Shown here piece after piece: positions 1 through 8,020 of a stretch of 64,000 nt of DNA. The stretch spans positions 2,144,001-2,208,000 of the forward strand of contig NZ_CP045687.1 of assembly GCF_009601705.1 (NCBI RefSeq), read 5' to 3'. The notes under the pieces were generated by a model. The model saw only the letters and a program-made list of their open reading frames with translations. It was not told where the DNA came from and searched no databases. The stretch comes from Sulfolobus sp. E5-1-F (GTDB lineage Archaea > Thermoproteota > Thermoprotei_A > Sulfolobales > Sulfolobaceae). Each line of letters starts with the position of its first letter. The stretch's first letter is position 1. Position numbers and translations under genes: made by a program.

Positions 1-282
1 TTAACACCAAAGGATAAGATATTTCTTTCAGAGATAGTGGCTAACGTTTTAGTATTTCCACTGATGTTCTTGAGTAATGCTTTCTTCCCTCCTAGTGTAT
101 ATCCACCAATAGTAAGAACATTTGTCGAATACCAACCATTATCTGTAGTTATAACAATTATACGGGATTTAATAGTATATGGTGTATCACCAAATCCCAT
201 ACTGGTCTCTATAGTGTCCCTCTTAACTATAATTTTCCTTTATACCGGAGGTCTGCTTTTGAAGTTAAGAGAAATTAGCTAA
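1..282 (+). CDS. ABC-2 type transporter permease, C-terminal part (partial)
   Basis: The frame is open to the left edge, so the gene begins outside the window. The visible 93 residues are hydrophobic. They contain the LMFLSNAFFPPSVYP stretch typical of the last third of ABC-2 permeases (DrrB/NodJ type), then a region ending in a final membrane helix (ILVSIVSLLTIIFLY) and a short basic tail. This family forms the membrane channel of an exporter with an ABC ATPase, expected upstream outside the window. The PadR regulator at 1062-1457 is the kind of factor that often controls such exporters, so a link is plausible. The stop overlaps the convergent enoyl-CoA hydratase-like gene by 4 bases. Confidence 0.75.
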   Translation, partial: LTPKDKIFLSEIVANVLVFPLMFLSNAFFPPSVYPPIVRTFVEYQPLSVVITIIRDLIVYGVSPNPILVSIVSLLTIIFLYTGGLLLKLREIS

Positions 283-1028
283 AACCAAGGAGGGTTAGTC
301 TTATTAAGGAAGCTTAATAAACCCTCTCTTGCTTCCTCACTCTGGATCTGTACAGTAAGATCATTGAAAGCTTTATCAATATAATCTCTAAATGGTCTAA
401 GCATATTTCTTTTTATATACAAAGTTGCAGAAGGCGAAGAAATTGATAATTCTTTAATCAATTCGAAAGTTGCCTTATCAAAATCGTCATTAACAATATG
501 TACTAGGCCTATAGATTTAGCCTCATTCGCATCAATAACTTCACCTTTCATTGCTATTCTTTTAACGTTATTATAACCTAATATAAATTGACCAATCGAT
601 GATAGGACTGGGGGGAATAAACCTATTTTTACACCTGGTGTTGCAAAAACTGCCTTGGATTCTGATATCACGTAATCTGACAGCAATAGTAGCTCCATGG
701 AAGCCCCGTAGGCTATCTTTTTTACCTGAGAAATAACTATTTTATTTATATCTAGCATTTTGTGAAATACCTCCCTCATGTAAGTGAAGAATGTAACTGC
801 GAATTCACTATCATTAGAAGCTTTAATCAGTTCTCTGATATCTGCACCCGCACCAAAGTTATCTTCTCCCCTAATAATAAGAAATCTTTTACTCTTGTTC
901 TCATTTATTGTTGATAAAGTATCTATCATCTGTGTCATGAACTCAACATTAAATAAATTATATTTATCTTCTTTTGGGTAAAATTTCAATAAAATATAGT
1001 TATCATATTCATAAACTTCAATAGGCAT
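279..1028 (-). CDS. Enoyl-CoA hydratase/isomerase family protein
   Basis: A 249-residue crotonase-fold protein. The first oxyanion-hole segment is NFGAGADIREL. The second is AYGASMELLLLSD, which keeps the first catalytic glutamate of hydratases. At the position of the second glutamate the sequence reads TPGVKIGLFPP, as in ECHDC2/3-like proteins, so straightforward hydratase activity is doubtful. An isomerase or another acyl-CoA reaction is possible. The family acts on acyl-CoA thioesters in the cytoplasm. ATG start; a PadR gene lies 33 bases upstream on the same strand. No other beta-oxidation gene is visible here. Confidence 0.8.
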   Translation of the reverse strand: MPIEVYEYDNYILLKFYPKEDKYNLFNVEFMTQMIDTLSTINENKSKRFLIIRGEDNFGAGADIRELIKASNDSEFAVTFFTYMREVFHKMLDINKIVISQVKKIAYGASMELLLLSDYVISESKAVFATPGVKIGLFPPVLSSIGQFILGYNNVKRIAMKGEVIDANEAKSIGLVHIVNDDFDKATFELIKELSISSPSATLYIKRNMLRPFRDYIDKAFNDLTVQIQSEEAREGLLSFLNKTNPPWF

Positions 1029-1061
1029 ATTGATAGTAAATATAACTTAATAAATAAAAAT

Positions 1062-1457
1062 CTATCGCATAACTTTACTTAACTCATCCAAAATGTTTTT
1101 CACTTTTCGTTTATCTTCATCGCTTAATTTTTCTAGATTCTCGACTATATATCTAGCAGAGAATTCTAATTGCTCTATTGCTTCCTTAACTTTATCCTCC
1201 TCTGACATAGCTCCAATAGCTCTTCTGCCCTCTTCCGTCAATTCGTAAAACTTTTTCCATCCGTCAATTTTGCTAATTCTTATCAAACCTTCAGCTTCCA
1301 GAGCGTCTAATGCAGGATAAACAGATCCGGGTGATGGTCTCCACATACCATAACTTGTCTTCTCGATTTCATCCATAATTTGAGCACCGGTCATTGGCCC
1401 CTTAGATAATACATATAATATAATCCACTTTAAGCCTCTTCTCCTATGCCAAAACAT
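1062..1457 (-). CDS. PadR-family transcriptional regulator
   Basis: A 131-residue winged-helix protein. Residues about 8-80 match PadR: LKWIILYVLSKGPMTGAQI, the helix ending MWRPSPGSVYPALDALEAEGLI, and the wing KKFYELTEEGRRAI. The C-terminal 45 residues are charged and helical, fitting the PadR dimerisation helix. PadR proteins usually repress efflux or stress genes and respond to small ligands. The partial ABC-2 permease at the window edge is a possible target, by inference only. A second, clearly separate PadR lies at 7534-7980. Confidence 0.88.
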   Translation of the reverse strand: MFWHRRRGLKWIILYVLSKGPMTGAQIMDEIEKTSYGMWRPSPGSVYPALDALEAEGLIRISKIDGWKKFYELTEEGRRAIGAMSEEDKVKEAIEQLEFSARYIVENLEKLSDEDKRKVKNILDELSKVMR

Positions 1458-1524
1458 TAATACTTACTTATTATATTAAAGCTTTTAAAGCTAAAGTGCC
1501 AAAAATGGAAAAGCTCAGAAAAAA

Positions 1525-1914
1525 TTACAATGGCTTAAACTCCTTTTCAACTAGTTGTGCCATCTTATCTGCACAATCTTTTATATCACTAAGCATCTTG
1601 CCTTTAAGCTCATTGTAATCTCTAGCCTTGTATAAATATCTTGGTCTTCCAGCCTTATTACCAGGCTCCTTTATCCTCATTACTAATCCCATTTCAAGTA
1701 ACTTATTCAAACTTCTATTAATTGAAGCTTTAGAAAGCTTAAGATCACTTTCCAATTCTTCAGTACCTCTAGCATCGCCTTTCATTAGCGCTAATAATAC
1801 CGTGACATCAGTTTCCGATAGACCATAGCAAAATGACAAAATATCTACTAGACCAGCATCCTTTCCAGATGGTAACTTTATTCTAGTACCCTCACTTAAT
1901 TGGGTTTCCGACAT
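1525..1914 (-). CDS. Winged-helix transcriptional regulator (MarR/TrmB-like, possibly Lrs14 type)
   Basis: A 129-residue protein. The helix-turn-helix lies at about residues 33-80 (LSETDVTVLLALMKGD, then LKLSKASINRSLNKLLEMGLV), followed by a wing with GRPRYLYKA. The rest is an amphipathic helix ending KMAQLVEKEF, likely for dimerisation. Size and order resemble the crenarchaeal Lrs14-like group, which includes regulators of biofilm and motility, but that subgroup call is tentative. ATG start; 67 bases separate it from the PadR gene on the same strand. Confidence 0.7.
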   Translation of the reverse strand: MSETQLSEGTRIKLPSGKDAGLVDILSFCYGLSETDVTVLLALMKGDARGTEELESDLKLSKASINRSLNKLLEMGLVMRIKEPGNKAGRPRYLYKARDYNELKGKMLSDIKDCADKMAQLVEKEFKPL

Positions 1915-2150
1915 TTATCTCACTAATAAAGAATCTAACAAGTCACATATAAAAATTTTTTCCAACCACAGTAAGGTAACTATTGAATCTATAAACCTCT
2001 AATGCAAGTATTATACAAAAATAATTAGCATTAAGTATTACTAATATACTTTGGATATAAAGCATTACTACATCATTCTCACTTATGTACTAGTATCTAT
2101 TATTTACAGAGATAAGTAAGATTTATATATTAGATTAGTAATAGAGTATT
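1915..2150. other. Divergent intergenic region with promoter elements
   Basis: An AT-rich gap between the wHTH gene and the AbrB-type gene. I see no open frame of note. Its right end carries the TATA box of the AbrB-type gene. Confidence 0.5.
2122..2129 (+). promoter_or_regulatory. TATA box of the AbrB-type gene
   Basis: TTTATATA centred about 26 bases before the ATG at 2151. This is the spacing expected for a leaderless Sulfolobus transcript, and it favours 2151 over the in-frame ATG at 2163 as the start. Confidence 0.6.
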
Positions 2151-2327
2151 ATGGTGAATAGAATGGCAGTAGAAGAAATAGTAAAAGTATCAAGAAACTA
2201 TCAAGTAACAATTCCTGCAAAAGTAAGGCAGAAATTTCAAATCAAGGAAGGAGATTTAGTTAAAGTAACTTATGATGAAAGTGAGGGAGTAGTGAAAATA
2301 CAATTATTGAAGGAGCCTTGGAAGTAG
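2151..2327 (+). CDS. AbrB/SpoVT-type swapped-hairpin DNA-binding protein
   Basis: A 58-codon gene. The protein runs KVSRNYQVTIPAKVRQKF, then KEGDLVKVTYDE and a short tail. The pattern 'VS.N.QVTIPAKVR' is the signature of the AbrB/MazE fold, which dimerises to bind DNA. In archaea such proteins are either antitoxins of VapB type or stand-alone regulators. No VapC-like PIN toxin follows; the next gene is a TatD hydrolase. A stand-alone regulator is therefore the better reading, though a solitary antitoxin cannot be excluded. Confidence 0.85.
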   Translation: MVNRMAVEEIVKVSRNYQVTIPAKVRQKFQIKEGDLVKVTYDESEGVVKIQLLKEPWK

Positions 2328-2329
2328 TT

Positions 2330-2337
2330 TTTTAAAT
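2330..2337 (+). promoter_or_regulatory. TATA box of the TatD-family gene, with T-rich tract
   Basis: TTTTAAAT centred about 26 bases before the ATG at 2360. A run of T follows, which could also serve as terminator for the AbrB-type gene ending at 2327. Confidence 0.5.
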
Positions 2338-2359
2338 ACTTTCCCCTTTTTTTTCTTTA

Positions 2360-3106
2360 ATGTTAGTGGATTCTCACGCTCATATTGATGTCGAAGACTT
2401 TGATATGGATAGGGATTTTATAGTAAATGAATGTCGAATTCTAATAGTAAACGCTGGTGTTGATCTCAAAAGTAATTTAAAAACACTTGAGCTAGCTAAA
2501 AAATATAGTAATATTATCCCGGCTATAGGTTTCCATCCTGAGTTTGTGAAGGACAAGATAAATGAGTTAGATAAATGTATTGAACTAGTAAGATATGCGA
2601 ATATAATAAGTGAGGTTGGTTTAGATTACTTTTGGATAAAGGAGAATGAACTCAGAAGAAAACAAATTGATATTTTAGAGAGATTCTTGCAAATAGCTGA
2701 GAGAGAAGAAAAACCGATAATAATCCATATAAGGGGAGGAATGAAAGATTTCTTGGAAATAATTACCTCATTCAAAAAGGTAAAATTCGTGATACATAGT
2801 TTTGAAGGAAGTGTAAAGATAGCTAATAAAATAATAGAACTTGGTGGATTAATCTCAATTCCTCCAATAATAGTAAGGGATAAGGATAGACAAATGGTTG
2901 TTAAGGAAATTCCTCTGGATTTTATTCTTACAGAAACTGATTCACCGTTTATGGGTCCTGAAAAAATGAGTAGAAATAAACCCTGCAATGTAAAGGTTGT
3001 TATAAAACAAATTAGCCAACTAAAAAGGGTAGAGGAAAAAGAAGTCGAAGAAAAAATATACAAGAATTTTCTGTACTTAATTTATGGTCCTCTTACAGCA
3101 AGCTAG
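2360..3106 (+). CDS. TatD-family metal-dependent hydrolase
   Basis: A 248-residue amidohydrolase-fold protein with every metal-site motif in order: DSHAHID at residues 4-10, SEVGLDYFW near 91, IIHIRGG near 121, VIHSFEG near 145, and TETDSPFMGP near 193. TatD proteins are metal-dependent hydrolases with DNase activity in several species, probably in the cytoplasm. Length is normal for the family. The 3' end overlaps the small dox membrane gene by 30 bases on the opposite strand. Confidence 0.88.
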   Translation: MLVDSHAHIDVEDFDMDRDFIVNECRILIVNAGVDLKSNLKTLELAKKYSNIIPAIGFHPEFVKDKINELDKCIELVRYANIISEVGLDYFWIKENELRRKQIDILERFLQIAEREEKPIIIHIRGGMKDFLEIITSFKKVKFVIHSFEGSVKIANKIIELGGLISIPPIIVRDKDRQMVVKEIPLDFILTETDSPFMGPEKMSRNKPCNVKVVIKQISQLKRVEEKEVEEKIYKNFLYLIYGPLTAS

Positions 3107-3271
3107 CAGAAACATAGATATTATAAAACCTAAGGTTGGAATATAATATCTAGGTTCTGGTGCAAGCCACGCTAACATTGAAGATGAGAAAATTGCCATT
3201 AATAACATAGTAAGCGAAAGACCCAATATTAGAATTCCACCTATTGCCATTGGTTTATCTATCCTCTCCAT
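3077..3271 (-). CDS. Small membrane protein of the terminal oxidase locus (DoxF/DoxE-like)
   Basis: A 64-residue protein with two membrane helices, about residues 10-30 and 42-58, joined by a short proline-rich loop. It is the last gene after doxB, doxC and another tiny gene. This matches the Acidianus ambivalens doxBCEF order, where two small open frames follow doxC. GTGAGATG precedes the ATG and resembles a ribosome site. Which of the two small genes equals DoxE or DoxF cannot be settled by eye. Confidence 0.6.
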   Translation of the reverse strand: MERIDKPMAIGGILILGLSLTMLLMAIFSSSMLAWLAPEPRYYIPTLGFIISMFLLACCKRTIN

Positions 3272-3367
3272 TGCATCTCACTATTCTATACTAACTTAAT
3301 TTAGGTTAAAAAGTTTTACTGTATATGAGAAAAATCAAAAATAATTAAAAAAAGAAATTACCTTCAC

Positions 3368-3559
3368 TTACTTATGTTCATCTTCTGGTGCAAAATAGAC
3401 AAATAAGAAGAATGATATAAAGCCTATAAAGGCACCCACAGTAAATGGTAAAATGTAATTAACAGCAGCAGCATGTAGTGTCTCCATTGTTAATTCCCAC
3501 AGTAGTAATGCTATAGCTAAAATATAGCCTATACCCAATAATCTAAAGAAGCTGACCAT
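3368..3559 (-). CDS. doxE: Small membrane subunit of quinol oxidase (DoxE-like)
   Basis: A protein of about 63 residues with two membrane helices (about 8-26 and 36-55) and an acidic C-terminus. The frame opens with a GTG at 3568 overlapping the end of doxC, but GGGTGAGA lies just before the ATG at 3559. I therefore take 3559 as the start. It lies directly downstream of doxC and is probably translated from the same message. It probably corresponds to one of the small subunits of the caldariella-quinol oxidase described in Acidianus. The symbol is by position. Confidence 0.6.
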   Translation of the reverse strand: MVSFFRLLGIGYILAIALLLWELTMETLHAAAVNYILPFTVGAFIGFISFFLFVYFAPEDEHK

Positions 3560-3564
3560 AACTC

Positions 3565-4623
3565 TCACCCTTGTTCAACTAGAATCACACCCCATAGTCC
3601 CATTACGTATCCAGTTTGTTCCCCAGTTAATGTGTTCGACATTTTCATGAAGTTGTAATTATAATAAACTGGAGTTATTAGACCATATAGATATGCTGGC
3701 GCAGTAGCGTTAAAGGTGAAAGTAATGGTCTTATTGTACTGAATTGGTACTTCTTTGACTGGAGTTATACTTCCATTCCACCAGACAGCATATATTCCTA
3801 CATAAACGTCAGTAACTGGGTATGGAGTACCAGTAGTTGAATAATTATACAAGAAATTATGATCATTATTAGGGGTTGGTATATAAATGTTTACGGTAAC
3901 ATTGGAGTTAGCTAACACTATAGCTGTAGGGCCCGGAACGGAATCATTAAACATTGCGTAGTTATTTGCGACAAGAGTAATGGATGGAGTCATTGTAGTA
4001 TTATACACAACTATAGGAGGATTATACGGATCACCAACTAATGTACTTGTTTGTGCTAAATGAGTTTGTGCAATGTATTCACTGATATCAGTTGGATTCA
4101 TATATCCTTGATATGGTAGTACTAATAATAATCCTTCCTGATAACTGAACCAAGGACCATTATACTCACTGTTTAGAAAGGCAAAAGCACCGCTAATATT
4201 AGGAACTACTACTGGTGCATATTGAACTAGACCAGGGACTATCTGAACATCATCGACGTGTGTAGCGTAATCTGGGTAGTAGAAATTAGCAGTAGCCATG
4301 TGTGGTGCACTATACATAGTTAAGTTAATGTACTGACCGGGATGTGCTACCATTATGTTATAATAAAACGGGCTTCCTAGCTCGTTAGAAGTAATACCGC
4401 CTCCATTTTCTTTTATGGCGAAATAATACTGATAAGCATATAATGTACCTTGTATGACTTTTCCCTCATTAGCTGCGGTATTAGGAATTATGGTCCCAGC
4501 TTGGACAGATGATGAATCGCCTCCTACGGTATATACTGCAGGTGCAGTCGCACCTATTACTATTGCGAATAGTATAATTACATATATAATCCAATAAAGT
4601 TCAAATTTTTCTTTCCTATCCAC
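3565..4623 (-). CDS. doxC: Terminal quinol oxidase subunit DoxC
   Basis: About 352 residues: one N-terminal membrane helix ([16 protein letters not shown]), then a long Tyr/Asn/Thr-rich domain expected outside the membrane, rich in NxT/S sites. It contains no cysteine, so a CuA centre is impossible; this fits a quinol rather than a cytochrome c oxidase. Two blocks (about 60-190 and 215-352) look like cupredoxin-type beta domains, and the second ends GLWGVILVE as subunit II proteins do; this is inference. A strong GAGGTGATT lies inside the longest frame, so the start is set at the following GTG (4623) rather than the GTG at 4632. Confidence 0.82.
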   Translation of the reverse strand: MDRKEKFELYWIIYVIILFAIVIGATAPAVYTVGGDSSSVQAGTIIPNTAANEGKVIQGTLYAYQYYFAIKENGGGITSNELGSPFYYNIMVAHPGQYINLTMYSAPHMATANFYYPDYATHVDDVQIVPGLVQYAPVVVPNISGAFAFLNSEYNGPWFSYQEGLLLVLPYQGYMNPTDISEYIAQTHLAQTSTLVGDPYNPPIVVYNTTMTPSITLVANNYAMFNDSVPGPTAIVLANSNVTVNIYIPTPNNDHNFLYNYSTTGTPYPVTDVYVGIYAVWWNGSITPVKEVPIQYNKTITFTFNATAPAYLYGLITPVYYNYNFMKMSNTLTGEQTGYVMGLWGVILVEQG

Positions 4624-4626
4624 TTT

Positions 4627-4635
4627 AATCACCTC
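4627..4635 (-). promoter_or_regulatory. Ribosome binding site deciding the doxC start
   Basis: GAGGTGATT on the minus strand, matching the anti-Shine-Dalgarno end of archaeal 16S rRNA, lies four bases before the GTG at 4623. It covers the alternative GTG at 4632, ruling that one out. Confidence 0.6.
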
Positions 4636-6415
4636 AAATAGACTTCATACTTTTAAGAGAACCAATAGCCGAAAAAATAATTCCAATTGTAAGAATAGTA
4701 ATCCAAACCCAAGTTTGGGTAGTATACGTATCACTTGCAAAAACTAATGGAACAATGCTAACTACGATAAGTATTGCACCAACAATTGCTAATGCTATAG
4801 TCGACGCTAAACCTTTTTTACTAGTACTGTGAGCTTTTATAAACTTCAAAACTGGACTAGTAAACGAAATTGAAGATGGCCATTCTAAACTCATTGCTAC
4901 CGCACCAGCAATTTGAGGCAATGATAGTCCCTCTAGTCTTACTAGTCTCCCTTTAACTAACGTTAACACCAGATTTAAGAACCATACTAAAGTAGCTAAA
5001 TCGGCTATAATTGCACCAGCAGTTGCTATTACTTCAGCATCAATTAGCCCTGGTACTCTAGGATAAATCTCAGCTCTTCTTACTATCCCATAGAATCCTA
5101 TTAGCTCAAATCCTACAATTAGGAGTGTAGTTCCTATCATATAACCAATGTAATGAACCCATGCCATTGCTTTTGAAAACCACATTCTTCCGCTTATCAT
5201 AGTTATCATAATATATAATACTGCCCACGCGGCAGGTACTATAGAAAATAATATCATTGCATGGAAGTGTCCAACTATCCAATCCGTGTTATGAACTATT
5301 GCGTCAAAACTTATGGTTGCATTCGATATACCAGTAACTCCAGCTGCTATTGCTCCAGCAAACGAGGTTACAGCCCAAGCGGTTATAATGTTCCAATTTA
5401 CGTTTGTGCCTTTAACAGTAGCCCATAGATTAAAGAATGTCATCATGGAAGGTATTACTACGGAATATGTTAGAACTTCTTGGAGAAACTTTAATGCTAT
5501 GGGAAGATTGACCATGTATAAGTGATGGATAGGAACATTGTTAGAGAATATTAAGTATAATAGAGCAGATATTCTTCCCATTCTGTCACTATACAGTGGT
5601 TTGTTAGCTAACATTGGTATTAGTAAATATAATGCGCCTACTGCGGGAACCCAGGCCATGTAAACTACCGCATGGCCAAATATCCAAAACGCTATCTGAT
5701 TCGCTATTGGATCTAATCCTACTACGTGATAAAATGCTAAAACATCCCATACATCAGCAGCTGTAACACCAGAATACCCTATCATGAAGATTAAGGTGAC
5801 CATTAAGAAGAAAACAAGGGGGACCGGAAGTTTTTCTTTCATATTTTTACTAGCTAAGTAGTAATGATACACTATCCAGAAACCATCTATATAAGTGAAA
5901 GCATCCAGTAAGATCCAGCCCCAGAAAAACAATGGACTGGCAACATACTGAGAATAACCCGGTATTCCTAGTGGTGAGAGATAATACCATATTGTAGCGG
6001 AAAAGTAGTTATCAAAACCCGCCGCTGGTATAATTAAAATTGGCCCCTCCATAAACATCATTGAGATATTAACCGCAATAAAGCCGAGATTAAGCATCCA
6101 CTTGGCTCTAGGTTCTATGTTTAGAAGCTTTATTGTAAAATAGATAAATATTGCATAAATAACTTGTTGGGCAAAACCGAATAGATCCCTTTCAGCATGT
6201 AATGTTATACCGGCATAATATTCTTGTGGTGTCAGAGGTAAGACGGCTGAAAGCCCCCAAGATGCTTCCACTAATCTTACCATTAATGAATCAATAACAC
6301 CTAATAAACCCCATATAACACCTAAAACTAGCATTCCCATAACAATTCTAGTAGTCCAATCTTTATCAAGTTGGAAAAGATCAATAATTACGTCTTTTAA
6401 TCCCATATCACTCAT
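4634..6415 (-). CDS. doxB: Terminal quinol oxidase subunit I (heme-copper oxidase) DoxB
   Basis: A 593-residue protein with about 14 membrane helices. Heme and copper ligands are present: H73 in LHAER, H248 in FGHAVVY with the cross-linking Tyr at 252, H297/H298 in PIHHLY, and H383/H385 in GHFHAM. The usual HPEVY is HAVVY, so the proton-channel glutamate is missing. This agrees with published work on Acidianus DoxB, placed in the oxidase branch lacking classical pumping channels. It oxidises caldariella quinol and reduces oxygen in the cytoplasmic membrane. It is the first gene of the doxB-doxC-small-small operon; a TATA-like box lies about 31 bases upstream. Confidence 0.92.
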   Translation of the reverse strand: MSDMGLKDVIIDLFQLDKDWTTRIVMGMLVLGVIWGLLGVIDSLMVRLVEASWGLSAVLPLTPQEYYAGITLHAERDLFGFAQQVIYAIFIYFTIKLLNIEPRAKWMLNLGFIAVNISMMFMEGPILIIPAAGFDNYFSATIWYYLSPLGIPGYSQYVASPLFFWGWILLDAFTYIDGFWIVYHYYLASKNMKEKLPVPLVFFLMVTLIFMIGYSGVTAADVWDVLAFYHVVGLDPIANQIAFWIFGHAVVYMAWVPAVGALYLLIPMLANKPLYSDRMGRISALLYLIFSNNVPIHHLYMVNLPIALKFLQEVLTYSVVIPSMMTFFNLWATVKGTNVNWNIITAWAVTSFAGAIAAGVTGISNATISFDAIVHNTDWIVGHFHAMILFSIVPAAWAVLYIMITMISGRMWFSKAMAWVHYIGYMIGTTLLIVGFELIGFYGIVRRAEIYPRVPGLIDAEVIATAGAIIADLATLVWFLNLVLTLVKGRLVRLEGLSLPQIAGAVAMSLEWPSSISFTSPVLKFIKAHSTSKKGLASTIALAIVGAILIVVSIVPLVFASDTYTTQTWVWITILTIGIIFSAIGSLKSMKSI

Positions 6416-6939
6416 CTCTAACTATAAAAAGCTTCTTGTAAACTTAAATATTTTTCTTATAAACTCTTTGTAGGTTTATTTTAACAATGTTTGCAACTCT
6501 TTCAGTTTATTAGGTTAATTTAGCTTATTCTATATTATATGAAAAAAGAAGTAACTTACGCTATTACTGGAAAGATAAGTGCTAATTTTAAAAGTGAAGG
6601 CAACGGTTAACTAACATAGTATAAATCATAAGGATGTTCATTTATCTTTAACTTTAATTAAATGTTGTATGATTAGGCTGTTGGCAAAATGGAGATCTCA
6701 CAATTTTTAATCTTTTTCAGACATTATCTTACATAACTGAAACATTTGGCGAAAGTAATATTAGAGAAATTCAGATTAAGTTCCAAGTAAACGAAATTAT
6801 TATCCTAACTCAATTCTGCAATTTCTAGCCTTGTTAGTGGGAATGCGTAATCTTTATTGAAATGAGAAATGGAAAATGAGATGTTTTAGGTCGTTTTTAT
6901 AATACACATGTTTATAAGGGATAAATTAGTAGGCGATAG
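6416..6939. other. 524-base gap between doxB and thiN
   Basis: AT-rich, with the doxB promoter at its left end and the thiN promoter at its right end. The longest short frame I noticed (about 6539 on +) gives only 23 codons. I see no repeat, tRNA or recognisable gene remnant. Confidence 0.5.
6911..6918 (+). promoter_or_regulatory. TATA box of the thiN gene
   Basis: TTTATAAG centred about 26 bases before the TTG at 6940. The ATG at 6955 would then have a leader of about 15 bases. Confidence 0.5.
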
Positions 6940-7551
6940 TTGCTAAAACATTATATGTTACAATATTATCTATTTCCTATGCAAGATGAAAGTGAGAGGA
7001 GTCATGTTTTAAAGAGGCTAAAGGAAGCAGTAGATATTTTTGTATCTAATGAAAAGGCTTATCTCCTTATCCCTGAAATTAGAACTAACATTGGATATGC
7101 AGTATCTAACGCTATTAATGCCAATGACGTTGCAGCAATTCCAGGTAGGTTAACTGTAGCTTTCAAAAAGGTAATATACTGTATGTTGCCAGCCTTCGGA
7201 GCGTCTGACCATATTGCGAGGGTAATCCTCACCGTAATGAAGTATGATAAGAATCTTAGAAGTGCGATAAATTTGAAATATTATAGAGAAGTCATTGAGA
7301 AGTTACCAACCAATGATCTTTGTATATTTGATAGATCTTCCGAGCCTAAAGAAGTGAAATATAAAGAACACAGTACTATGAACTTCATGGTCGAGTTTTG
7401 TTATGGTAGATTGTCCAAGGTACCTACCTATATAGTAGATCTAGGTGACTTTGGTAAAGAGCCTTCACTCTTCATTCTAGATCAAGATCCAGTTATAGTA
7501 GTAAATAAATCTTTAGGATTATTGAAATATATTTCAGAAGATGTTCTTTAG
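6940..7551 (+). CDS. thiN: Thiamine-phosphate synthase, stand-alone ThiN
   Basis: A 203-residue protein (from TTG at 6940; ATG at 6955 is the alternative). It matches the ThiN domain end to end: LIPEIRTNIGYAV, DVAAIPGR with R70, FGASDHIAR with H91, RSAINLKY, a second half with DRSSEPKEVKYKE and VDLGDFGKEPS. ThiN joins HMP-pyrophosphate and thiazole phosphate to thiamine phosphate and replaces ThiE in many archaea. In most archaea it is fused behind ThiD; here it is alone and far from the ThiD gene at 40647-41849, whose own tail looks degenerate. No HTH domain precedes it, so it is not a ThiR regulator. Confidence 0.85.
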   Translation: MLKHYMLQYYLFPMQDESERSHVLKRLKEAVDIFVSNEKAYLLIPEIRTNIGYAVSNAINANDVAAIPGRLTVAFKKVIYCMLPAFGASDHIARVILTVMKYDKNLRSAINLKYYREVIEKLPTNDLCIFDRSSEPKEVKYKEHSTMNFMVEFCYGRLSKVPTYIVDLGDFGKEPSLFILDQDPVIVVNKSLGLLKYISEDVL

Positions 7552-7980
7552 TTGATTTCTACAATTTCTTAAATGCTCTATTATTTTTTGTATGTTATTT
7601 TGATCTATTTTTGATCTGTTATCATATAAGTAAAATGCTGTTTGCAATAGTTCTTGTAATATTTGCTTGGAGAGTTTGGCATTATCACCAAGAAGCTTAA
7701 GTGATTTATTCTTTATCTCTTCTAGTTCTTTCTTACCTTTATCTGTTATAACGTAGATCTTCTTTCCATTTTCAATTTTTACTTCTATCAAATCTTTTTC
7801 CACTAAGCCTTTTAAGACTGGATATATAGATCCGGTGCTAGGCCTATAAGAACCCTCAAATTTCTTCTCTATACTTTTTATAATCTCGTAAGTTCTCATT
7901 GGTCTCTCATTTAGGCATTCTAGGACTAGGTATTTCAGCGCGCCCTTTTTTAGCCTTTGAAAGCTAAACTTTGACATCAC
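7534..7980 (-). CDS. PadR-family transcriptional regulator (second copy)
   Basis: A 148-residue winged-helix protein. PadR signatures: ALKYLVLECLNERPMRTYEII, GSYRPSTGSIYPVLKGLVEKDLI, and the wing GKKIYVITDKGKKELEEI. A helical C-terminal half of about 70 residues follows. It starts at a GTG or the adjacent ATG (7977). Its 3' end overlaps thiN by 18 bases on the opposite strand. It may control itself or the pilin-like gene upstream, but no operator can be shown. Confidence 0.88.
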   Translation of the reverse strand: MMSKFSFQRLKKGALKYLVLECLNERPMRTYEIIKSIEKKFEGSYRPSTGSIYPVLKGLVEKDLIEVKIENGKKIYVITDKGKKELEEIKNKSLKLLGDNAKLSKQILQELLQTAFYLYDNRSKIDQNNIQKIIEHLRNCRNQLKNIF

Positions 7981-8020
7981 ATGTAAAAATATTGAAACAA
8001 AAAATTAATATTTAATTGCA

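Noticed and set aside
6539-6610. 23-codon + frame in the doxB-thiN gap
   Set aside because: Too short, and no promoter spacing or similarity supports it.
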